From an uncultured Sutterella sp. (GTDB lineage: Bacteria; Pseudomonadota; Gammaproteobacteria; Burkholderiales; Burkholderiaceae_F): a stretch of 18,551 bases of DNA. The DNA is taken from contig CAKQON010000029.1 of the NCBI GenBank assembly GCA_934255515.1, forward strand, positions 1-18,551, in the 5' to 3' direction. Position 1 is the first letter of the stretch; every line of letters begins with the position of its first letter. Below the pieces are notes generated by a model. That model worked only from the letters and a program-made list of their open reading frames with translations. It did no database searches and was not told where the DNA came from. A program made the position numbers and the translations under genes. Of this stretch, positions 6,279 to 13,155 are shown in pieces.

Positions 6279-7988
6279 ATGCACTTCAAAAAGAACATGA
6301 CTGCTGTGATCCTTGAGGCAGAGACGCCGTTCCAGGCGCTTCACCGGGTGCGCAACGACCTTCTTCGCATGGAGCTCGCGATCGGAAGCCGCGTCTTTGC
6401 CTCTGGCCTTCTCCCGGCGCTTCAGGTCTGGAGCGCCTTTGCGGCAGAGATCCCGGAGGGCGCATTTGAAGCCGGCATCCGGCGTGCGAGGCGCATGATG
6501 GAGCTCATGCTCGACGAAGCCCTTCACGACGGCCTCGACCCTAAGGCGCGCGAAAGACTCCGGCTCGGCCGGCTCGCAGGAGGAATGCTTCTTGGACTCC
6601 TCTCCGCGGCGGAAGACATTCTCCGGTTCGAATTCAGAGCTCTGGACAACAGCAGGGCTTCAGACATTTACCCGGCATTCGACCCGTCGGGGGAGCTTCT
6701 TCTTGAGTTTCAGATTGCGTGCGCGGCAAAAGGAGGAAAGGCGGTCGCGGAAGCGCTTCCCGCCATGCGGGTTCCCAGGCGCATCGAAAAAGAGCGCGCG
6801 GGGCTTCGCGAATTTCTGCTTCGAAGGCTTATCGACCGCAATTTCGCCGCGCTTCTTCGGGAAGCCCGGGAGGGCGGTCTTGAAGCCGCACTCCGGCTCG
6901 CCGCGGGCGGCTCTCCGGGAGCCGACGAGGAAGCGATGCGCTTTGAGCGCATCCTCATGAAGGCTTTGTCCGAGGAATGCCGGAAGGCTTCTCCTCCGGC
7001 GCTTATGCCGGGCGGCGAGTCGTCGGATTCTTCTGACGCCTTCCTAAATCGGGGCAGCGCGGAGCTCATTTCCCGCGCGCTTCTCCTTGCAGTCCGGGAG
7101 GAATGTTTTCTCGTCCTCACGCGCGAGAACGACGGCGCGGATATCGTTGAAGAGAAGGCAAAGACTGATCTCCCGCCCCGCCTCTGGATTGCAGCAGACG
7201 GCATCTTTCTCGAGTGGCCCAAAGGCGCGGCGGCTATTGAAGCCATTCTCTGCGGCCGCTTCAGACTGCCGAAGGAAGAGAACCGACAGGGGTTGATCGA
7301 ATGGTTGATTAAAGGCCTCATCGCTGCGGGAATGGTTAATCCCGGGTGGAAAGGAGGTCCGCGCGAGGCGGCGCTCCCTCAGGAGGATGCACTGGTTCTT
7401 GGGCTTTGCGAGACGCCGGCGCTTCTTGCCGCGCTCTTTGCTCCCAGGGGAGATGGAGCCTCAACCGTTGCAGAGGCCCCGAAGCTCTCGCGCCTTGACT
7501 GGCGGCTTTTCCCGCGCGAACCGCAGACGGGCGACAGTTCGGGAAGCGCCTTCGTCGGCGCGGAAGGCCGGAAGACCCCGGTCTTCTTCTGGTCGATTGC
7601 GATTCCTGACCACGTGCCGCTTCAGATCCGCGAAGCGCTTGAAAACGCCGAAAAGCACCTCTCGAGATTGAGGAGAACCGAATCGCGGGGAGCCGAAGCC
7701 GGGCTCTTTCTCGGAGAGTCCTTTTTCGCGCCCGGCGACCTCGAGGCGGCGGCAGACATCCTTTCCAACCTCGGGCTTGCCGTTGAAAGAAAAAGCGCGC
7801 TCCACGGCGGGGCGCTCCGCCGCATGCGCGGGATCGGTCCCAATGCGGGAAAAAGCGAAGTCGGGATCCTTCTCAAAACAAGCATTGCCGCACCGTGTTG
7901 CCTCTGGAGCGACGGGACGGTGACGGAAGCGGACTGGCCGGACGCGGCCTGGGAGCCCGCGGACGAAGAAATGATTGAGGAACCTTAA
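6279..7988 (+). CDS. Diverged MobH/TraI_2 relaxase-like protein, catalytic residues apparently missing
   Basis: 569 aa, unknown at first sight. Residues ~25-60 (RVFASGLLPALQVWSAFAAEIP) resemble the start of the TraI_2 domain of MobH relaxases, where this stretch is followed by a HHH motif, then GGLLxH, then an LLHDxGK motif. Here the HHH is absent, the GGLLxH region reads EGAFEAGIRRA, and the HD position reads LLSAAED, so the metal ligands are gone. Residues ~310-350 (WIAADGIFLEWPKGA..., then a helix) recall the C-terminal TraI_2 domain (GLFLVSP). The next genes are TraD-like and DUF4400-like, the order of traI-traD-DUF4400 in SXT/TOL-type elements. GGGGAGGG at 6259-6266 precedes the ATG. The product may be a structural or adaptor protein without nicking activity. 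The sequence similarity is weak and gene order carries much of the case. Confidence 0.5.
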   Translation: MHFKKNMTAVILEAETPFQALHRVRNDLLRMELAIGSRVFASGLLPALQVWSAFAAEIPEGAFEAGIRRARRMMELMLDEALHDGLDPKARERLRLGRLAGGMLLGLLSAAEDILRFEFRALDNSRASDIYPAFDPSGELLLEFQIACAAKGGKAVAEALPAMRVPRRIEKERAGLREFLLRRLIDRNFAALLREAREGGLEAALRLAAGGSPGADEEAMRFERILMKALSEECRKASPPALMPGGESSDSSDAFLNRGSAELISRALLLAVREECFLVLTRENDGADIVEEKAKTDLPPRLWIAADGIFLEWPKGAAAIEAILCGRFRLPKEENRQGLIEWLIKGLIAAGMVNPGWKGGPREAALPQEDALVLGLCETPALLAALFAPRGDGASTVAEAPKLSRLDWRLFPREPQTGDSSGSAFVGAEGRKTPVFFWSIAIPDHVPLQIREALENAEKHLSRLRRTESRGAEAGLFLGESFFAPGDLEAAADILSNLGLAVERKSALHGGALRRMRGIGPNAGKSEVGILLKTSIAAPCCLWSDGTVTEADWPDAAWEPADEEMIEEP

Positions 7989-8008
7989 CGAATGAAGGAA
8001 ACGTGCAA

Positions 8009-10129
8009 ATGAAGATGAAAAGCTTCCCGGGAAAGGGATTTATGGACCGCGCGCGGGAGACGAGCGGCGTCACGGGGAATGCGCTCGCGCTCTACCGGCC
8101 CGCATGGGAAGTCCGCCCTGCGGTCTGGAATCTCGGGGCGGCTGCCTTTGCGTCGGCTACGGCCCTCTCCGGGAGCCTCCCCGCCTCCTGGGGGATTCTC
8201 TGGGGAACAGGCGCGCTCGTCCTTGCTGCCTGGCGATGGAAGAAAGCGCTCGACGTCTGGAAGCGCCGTGCGCCCTTGTCGGGTTTTGAGCCGCTCTTCA
8301 TGACGATGGAGGATCTGGTTTTGCGCATGCGGGATATGACGGACAGAAACCTCCCGGAAGCCGCCAGGGGAGGAGCCCGGTTTCCGCATCTTCTGCGCTC
8401 CGGAGGTCTCGTCGGGACGGGGCAGGAGGCTGCTTCAGCCGGGATGAGGGAAGAGCGCGCACTTTTTCTCTCGCATGCGGAATCCCGCGTTGAAAACGTC
8501 TGGTTCGGAATGGGATTCCCCTGGACGCCGGTTGAGGCGCAGAAGCTCGAGGAACTTTCGCGCGTCCCTCGCGACGTGATGACGGTGCCGCCCTCAATCC
8601 GGCCCCTGGTGACGAAAGACCGGGGGTTGTCGGAAAAGGAAATCGGGAGCCCCGTTCTTCACGGCGTGGGCCCCGGGGAAGCGCCGATCGAGCGGCCGAT
8701 CAGGAGCCTCGGCGGCGGCACGCTTCTCGTCGGAACCACCCAGGCAGGGAAGGGCGTTATGCTCACCTCGCTCATTTCCCAGGCGATTCTGCGCGGGGAT
8801 GCGGTAATCGTGATCGATCCCAAATCGAGCAAGCGCCTGAGAAGCGCGATCCACGCCGCCTGCGCCGCTGCCGGTCGCGAGCCCCCGTATGAATTTCATC
8901 CGGCCTTCCCCGCAAGGGGCGTTCGTCTGGATCCCCTGGGGAGCTGGACGCGCGCGACGGAGATTGCGTCCCGCGTGACGGCGATCCTCCCGCCCGAATC
9001 GGACGGGGTCTTCACGTCCTTTGCCTGGGAAGCCGTACACGTGATGACGATGGGGCTCCTCTTCGCCGGGGAAAAGCCCTCCCTCGGAAAATTCAGGCGG
9101 ATTCTCGCCGAGGGGATTGAGCCCCTCTTTGCGAAGTGTCTCGACATATCGCTTCACAAACACGTTCCCTATTGGCGGGACCGCGTGAGCGCGATCATGG
9201 AAATAGAAGCGGGGACGCTTTCGGCTCCGCCCGGATCCCACGCGGGCTTGTCGCTACTCACCCGGGCGGCGCTCTGGGAGCGGGCAGTGCCCGAAAATGA
9301 AAAGGAACCGGAAGTCGCCGGCCTCTTTTCGGTCTTCCGCCACTCGAGGGAGCACTACGCTAAGATCACGGCGTCGCTCGTTCCCGCGCTTTCCATGCTC
9401 ACGTCTGGACCTCTGGGGAAGAGCCTCTCTCCGGATCCCGACGACATTGAGGACGACCGCCCCATCGCGACCGTCGACCGCGTGCTCGATGCCGGGGGCG
9501 TGCTTTATCTGGGGCTCGACGCGTTGCCCGACCCGCAGGTCGCGGGGTCGCTCGGCGCATTAATTCTCTCCGACATGGCCGCCTCAGCAGGCCGGCGCTA
9601 CAACCTCGATCGTTCAGGGGACGAAGCGGCGAGGATCAGCCTTTTCGTCGACGAAACGGCGAACGTGATCAACCGTCCGCTCATTGAGATCCTCAACAAA
9701 GGCATGGAAGCAGGGATCCAGACGACGTGCGCTATGCAGACGATCGCCGACCTTGAGGCGCGGCTGGGGAGCAGGGCGGCGGCGAGGATGGCGCTTGGGA
9801 ACCTCAACAACCTGATCGCCCTCAGAACCAAGGATCAGGAGACGCAGAAATTCGTCGCAGAGGCGTTCGGGCGGACGACGGTCTGGGAAACGTCGGCCTC
9901 CTTTGCCTCCACGGCCGACTCAAGCCCGATCCCGAGATTCCGGGCAAGCGTTTCGCGCGGGCTCTCCGGGCGGCGTGAAAGCGTGGTTCCGACGGACGCT
10001 TTGGGGATGCTCCCTAATCTTGAATTCTTTGCGTCACTCTCGGGCGGGAAGCTCTGGAAGGGGCGCGTGCCGATTCTGCTCCCTGAAGCTCCGGGGAGAA
10101 GGCTCTTCAAAAAAACGGGAGAACGCTGA
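8009..10129 (+). CDS. traD: TraD/VirD4-type coupling ATPase, SXT/TOL class
   Basis: 706 aa from the ATG at 8009, chosen because GAAGGA (7994-7999) sits 9 bases upstream; an in-frame GTG at 8003 would be too close to it. Two membrane helices lie at ~35-80 (VWNLGAAAFASATALSG and WGILWGTGALVLAAW). Walker A is GTTQAGKG at 242-249, the GKG form typical of VirD4/TraG coupling proteins. GDAVIVIDPKSSKRL follows, and Walker B is LFVDETANV with D548-E549. ALRTKDQETQKFVAEAFG near 600 is also typical of TraD proteins. In conjugation these hexameric pumps deliver the relaxase-DNA complex to the secretion channel. Here no channel genes are visible, so the role may be DNA pumping at the membrane for another purpose. 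Identity as a coupling-protein relative is firm; function is inferred. Confidence 0.85.
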   Translation: MKMKSFPGKGFMDRARETSGVTGNALALYRPAWEVRPAVWNLGAAAFASATALSGSLPASWGILWGTGALVLAAWRWKKALDVWKRRAPLSGFEPLFMTMEDLVLRMRDMTDRNLPEAARGGARFPHLLRSGGLVGTGQEAASAGMREERALFLSHAESRVENVWFGMGFPWTPVEAQKLEELSRVPRDVMTVPPSIRPLVTKDRGLSEKEIGSPVLHGVGPGEAPIERPIRSLGGGTLLVGTTQAGKGVMLTSLISQAILRGDAVIVIDPKSSKRLRSAIHAACAAAGREPPYEFHPAFPARGVRLDPLGSWTRATEIASRVTAILPPESDGVFTSFAWEAVHVMTMGLLFAGEKPSLGKFRRILAEGIEPLFAKCLDISLHKHVPYWRDRVSAIMEIEAGTLSAPPGSHAGLSLLTRAALWERAVPENEKEPEVAGLFSVFRHSREHYAKITASLVPALSMLTSGPLGKSLSPDPDDIEDDRPIATVDRVLDAGGVLYLGLDALPDPQVAGSLGALILSDMAASAGRRYNLDRSGDEAARISLFVDETANVINRPLIEILNKGMEAGIQTTCAMQTIADLEARLGSRAAARMALGNLNNLIALRTKDQETQKFVAEAFGRTTVWETSASFASTADSSPIPRFRASVSRGLSGRRESVVPTDALGMLPNLEFFASLSGGKLWKGRVPILLPEAPGRRLFKKTGER

Positions 10130-10761
10130 TGATCAGGACCCTTGTTTCGTTATTCACCGCGGTCCTTCTCTTTGAAGTCGCCTTCGGCGCGGCTTACGTG
10201 TCGACGGAAGCGCTCCGCGGCATTCTCTACAGAGAATCGATCGAACGGCAGGTGCTTCTTCCGGGGGCGTCCCTCAGGACGGCTCAGTATTTTGAAGACG
10301 CGCTTTCCGAGGCTTTCGGGGAAGCTGTGCTCCCGGAGCGCTTCGCGCACTCGAGCGAACGCCAGCCCGGGATGCGTCGATCGGAGCTCCCGGAGGAAGC
10401 GGCGTTCGGTCGCGCCCTCTCCGGCATTCTCTCCGCCCCGTGGGTTGAGAACATGCGGCTGATCGGCCTTCTTTTCATGAAGCGCCTTGCACTTCTTTTC
10501 ACCGTTCTTCTCTTCGGCGCGCTTCCCATGACAGCGCTTGCCGTCGACGGCTGGCACGCGCTTCAGGTTCGAACGCACGTCTTCGGCGCGATGCGCCCAA
10601 GCGTTTTCGGGAGCATCGGCCTCCTGATGACCTTCGGCGGTCTCGCAACTGTGCTTCTTCTCGCGTACCCCGCCGATCTTCCTTTCGGGCTCTGGGCGCT
10701 GCTGCCGGTGCTTCTCGGGGTTTCGCTGAGAACCCTGATCCGCTCCTGGCATCGCTTTTAA
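10129..10761 (+). CDS. DUF4400-like inner-membrane protein (conjugative element type)
   Basis: 210 aa, overlapping the TraD-like stop by one base (TGATG), with GGGAGA just upstream. It has a hydrophobic N-terminal helix (VSLFTAVLLFEVAFGAAYV), a soluble segment of about 85 residues, then hydrophobic helices at ~120-140, ~155-180 and ~185-200. The YVSTEALRG, VDGWHALQVRTHVFGA and C-terminal HRF features fit the DUF4400 family, which follows traD in SXT/TOL-type integrative conjugative elements, as here. The protein probably sits beside the coupling ATPase in the membrane. No terminator with a T-run follows. The family call rests on layout and position more than on diagnostic residues. Confidence 0.65.
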   Translation: MIRTLVSLFTAVLLFEVAFGAAYVSTEALRGILYRESIERQVLLPGASLRTAQYFEDALSEAFGEAVLPERFAHSSERQPGMRRSELPEEAAFGRALSGILSAPWVENMRLIGLLFMKRLALLFTVLLFGALPMTALAVDGWHALQVRTHVFGAMRPSVFGSIGLLMTFGGLATVLLLAYPADLPFGLWALLPVLLGVSLRTLIRSWHRF

Positions 10762-10926
10762 AATGCCTTCGTCTGAGGGGTGCTTGAAGTATTACCTTAG
10801 AGCCGCGCGATTTTTCCTTTGAGTGGTGCTCGGGAGAGTCCCGAAGCGGCAATAATCTCTATCCATACGTTTACTTCAGGGGGCGGCAGGATCGCCGCGC
10901 CCTCGTTTCAATAGAGAGAAAATCCC
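10762..10926. promoter_or_regulatory. Leader upstream of the MetE-like gene
   Basis: The gap between the operon end and the MetE-core gene holds a clean hairpin TCGGGA-GAG-TCCCGA (10830-10844) and a GC-rich partial stem near 10879-10902 (GGGCG/CGCCC). Neither has a following T-run. GAGAG at 10914-10918 is the probable ribosome binding site for the ATG at 10927. No -35/-10 pair with good spacing was found, and no known riboswitch could be matched. Confidence 0.35.
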
Positions 10927-12051
10927 ATGGCCTGCGTGAATCCCCCGTACCGTGCCGACGTCGTCGGCAGCTTCCTTCGTCCCAAGCGTCTTCTTGAAGC
11001 CCGCGAGGCCTTCCATTTGGGAAAGCTTTCCCGTGAGGATCTCACGAAGCTCGAGGACGAATGCATTGCCGACCTCGTCGAAAAGGAAAAGAAGAACGGT
11101 CTTCGCGCCGTGACGGACGGCGAATTCCGCCGCGCTTTCTGGCATCTCGACTTTCTCGCGGCTCTGGGCGGCATCCGCCACGTGAAGGCCGAGCACTGGT
11201 CGGTTCATTTCGAAGGCCATCAGCCGAAGGCCGAAACGATCGTCATCGAAGACCGCATTCACTTCCCGAAGAATCATCCGTTCCTCGAGGCCTATGACCG
11301 CCTGAAGACCATTGCGGGCGACTATCCGATCAAGTACACGATTCCGTCGCCCTCGATGCTGCATCTGATCTGCGCCGTGCGCGAAGCAAACTACAAGCCC
11401 ACGGCCTTCTATGAAGCCCACCCGGAGAAGCTCTTTGAAGACCTCGCCGACACGTGGGTCGACGCGATGCTCGCGCTCTACGAACGCGGCTGCCGGTATC
11501 TCCAGTTCGACGACACGAGCTGGGGCGAATTCTGCTCGCTCGAAAAGCGCGCGGCATATGCCGCCCGCGGCATCGACGTCGACTGGACGGCCCGCCGCTA
11601 TGTTGAGGTTCTGAACCGCATCCTCGAAAAAAAGCCCGCCGACATGACGGTGACGATCCACATCTGCCGCGGCAACTTCCGCTCGACCTGGTTCTCGTCG
11701 GGCGGCTACGAACCCGTGGCTGAAATTCTCTTCGCCCACGCGAAGGTCGACGGCTTCTTCCTCGAATACGACACCGACCGTGCGGGCGGCTTTGAGCCTC
11801 TTCGCTTCATCAAGGATCAGACCGTCGTGCTCGGCCTCATCACCTCGAAGTTCCCCGAACTCGAAAAGAAGGAAGAGGTGAAGGCCCGCATTGAGGAGGC
11901 TTCGAAGTACGTTCCGCTCGAACAGCTCTGCCTCTCGCCCCAGTGCGGCTTCTCCTCGACCGAAGAAGGCAACATCATGACCGAGGATGAGGAATGGGCC
12001 AAGGTAAGGCTCGTTCGCGAAATCGCCGACGAAGTCTGGGGCGACAATTAA
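10927..12051 (+). CDS. MetE-core methyltransferase (cobalamin-independent methionine synthase C-terminal family, YxjG-like)
   Basis: 374 aa, only the catalytic half of MetE (about 750 aa). It begins with RADVVGSFLRPKRL, the family's usual start motif. The zinc ligands expected from MetE can be placed at H245 and C247 (HICRGN), E280 (FFLEYD) and C340 (SPQCGF). This group (COG0620, including Bacillus YxjG/YxjH) moves a methyl group to homocysteine or a related thiol; the methyl donor of short forms may differ from full-length MetE. It stands alone between hairpins, with strongly biased codons (GCC, GAC, CTC), suggesting high expression. The methyl donor and the true acceptor are not decided by the sequence. 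Confidence 0.85.
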   Translation: MACVNPPYRADVVGSFLRPKRLLEAREAFHLGKLSREDLTKLEDECIADLVEKEKKNGLRAVTDGEFRRAFWHLDFLAALGGIRHVKAEHWSVHFEGHQPKAETIVIEDRIHFPKNHPFLEAYDRLKTIAGDYPIKYTIPSPSMLHLICAVREANYKPTAFYEAHPEKLFEDLADTWVDAMLALYERGCRYLQFDDTSWGEFCSLEKRAAYAARGIDVDWTARRYVEVLNRILEKKPADMTVTIHICRGNFRSTWFSSGGYEPVAEILFAHAKVDGFFLEYDTDRAGGFEPLRFIKDQTVVLGLITSKFPELEKKEEVKARIEEASKYVPLEQLCLSPQCGFSSTEEGNIMTEDEEWAKVRLVREIADEVWGDN

Positions 12052-12090
12052 CCTGACGCAGGGCTGTCTTTAGACGCAAAACTCCTGTGA

Positions 12091-12123
12091 TGAGACGCAG
12101 CGTTCCCATGATGCTGCGTCTCA
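12091..12123 (+). terminator. Strong hairpin after the MetE-like gene
   Basis: An 11-bp perfect stem, TGAGACGCAGC (12091-12101) with GCTGCGTCTCA (12113-12123), and an 11-base loop lies 39 bases after the stop. The following bases (GTTCTATG) are not a real T-run, so it may be a weak terminator or a 3'-end protecting structure. Confidence 0.5.
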
Positions 12124-12305
12124 GTTCTATGATGGGCTGCTGCTGTTGCGCGCAGAAATTGAGGCGTGAGGCTGACGATTTGTGATGTGTTTGTCATCTC
12201 CGCGCGCTAAAGTATGCGGCTGACGAAAGCGGCATCCCCCCGGGGGATTCCCTTTTGAACGAGACCCCTTTATTTCATTACCTCCCTTAGGGCCGCTTGA
12301 AGGCA

Positions 12306-13061
12306 ATGGCAGCTCAATTTCCGCTTCTTCTTCCCGCTTCAAAGCTTCCTCCGAAGCTGGTGGTTTTTGATCTCGACAAAACGCTGATTGCTGGCGACAG
12401 CACGATTCTCTGGACGGAATGGCTTTACGAGAAGGGTCTCGTCATGGACCCGATCTGGAGACAGATCGACCGCGAGATGATCCGCGAGTACGATCAGGGG
12501 CGTCTCGACATGCATGCCTTCATGCGCAAGCACTCGGGCGCATTCAGGGAAATCCCCGTTGAGATGCTCGGCAAACTCGCTCTGGAATTTGCGAAGAAGA
12601 GAATCGCTCCCCTCGCATACCCGGATGCGAAGAAGTGGGTGAAGAATGCCTTTCAGGCGAAGATCCCGATGCTCGTTCTCTCGGCGACGACCACCTTCAT
12701 CGTTAAGCCGATTGCGAGGACGGTTTTCGGCATCGATGAAGCCATCGGCGTCGACCTCGTGGAGGAAAACGGTTTCTTTACAGGGGAAATCCTCGGCACG
12801 CCGTCCTTCCAGGAAGGGAAGGTGGTGAGGCTCAAAGCCATACTTAGCGCCCGGGGGATCGATATTTCGGACGTGCTTTTCTTTACCGACAGCAGAAACG
12901 ACCTGCCGCTCGCCGAAGCTGCGGGCTTTACCTGCTGCGTCAACCCCGACCCGGTGCTGCTCTCAGAAGCCCGCCGGCGTACGTGGAAGATTCTCCGCTG
13001 GGAGCTCCCGCTCAGAACCAAGATTGAGCTCGGGCAGGGCTCAATGCAGAAGGGCTTTTAA
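12306..13061 (+). CDS. HAD superfamily subclass IB phosphatase (SerB-like)
   Basis: About 251 aa. Motif I is VVFDLDKTLIAGDST with the two catalytic Asp near residues 22 and 24. Motif II is the Ser-Ala-Thr of LVLSATTTF, with the Lys of QEGKVVRL following, and motif III is FFTDSRNDLPLAEAAG. These are the signatures of HAD-IB hydrolases (phosphoserine or histidinol phosphatase relatives). The helical cap lies between motifs I and II. I prefer the ATG at 12306; an in-frame TTG at 12297 after TTAGGG is possible. No neighbouring pathway gene fixes the substrate. The gene converges on assT and shares its terminator. Confidence 0.85.
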   Translation: MAAQFPLLLPASKLPPKLVVFDLDKTLIAGDSTILWTEWLYEKGLVMDPIWRQIDREMIREYDQGRLDMHAFMRKHSGAFREIPVEMLGKLALEFAKKRIAPLAYPDAKKWVKNAFQAKIPMLVLSATTTFIVKPIARTVFGIDEAIGVDLVEENGFFTGEILGTPSFQEGKVVRLKAILSARGIDISDVLFFTDSRNDLPLAEAAGFTCCVNPDPVLLSEARRRTWKILRWELPLRTKIELGQGSMQKGF

Positions 13062-13104
13062 GCTGCAGGCCCTTCTGCCAGCGCTCTGCTCTCCAAAAGT
13101 AAAG

Positions 13105-13138
13105 AAACCGGACGTCCGCGAGCGGAATCGTCCGGTTT
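13105..13138. terminator. Bidirectional intrinsic terminator between the HAD gene and assT
   Basis: A 10-bp perfect stem, AAACCGGACG (13105-13114) with CGTCCGGTTT (13129-13138), contains a smaller inner stem TCCG/CGGA. On the plus strand it ends in TTTTCTC. On the minus strand it is followed by TTTCTTTACTTTT. It sits between the two convergent stops and should serve both genes. Confidence 0.85.
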
Positions 13139-13155
13139 TCTCTCAGAAAGGCGCT

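Noticed and set aside
7992..8012. A six-codon frame (MKETCK) between the relaxase-like and TraD-like genes, overlapping the TraD start as ATGA.
   Set aside because: It shares the single ribosome binding site region and is too short to separate from chance.
8009..10129. Walker A of the TraD-like protein ends in GKG instead of GKT/S, which at first looked like a dead ATPase.
   Set aside because: The GKG form is normal in VirD4/TraG coupling proteins, and Walker B (D548-E549) is intact.
10829..10902. GGGAGAG, CCGAAGCGGCAA and TTCAGG upstream of the MetE-like gene recall pieces of the glycine riboswitch.
   Set aside because: The P2 stem space is missing, the spacing is wrong, and the 3' GGACAGA-type segment is absent; the first pieces are better explained by the simple hairpin at 10830-10844.
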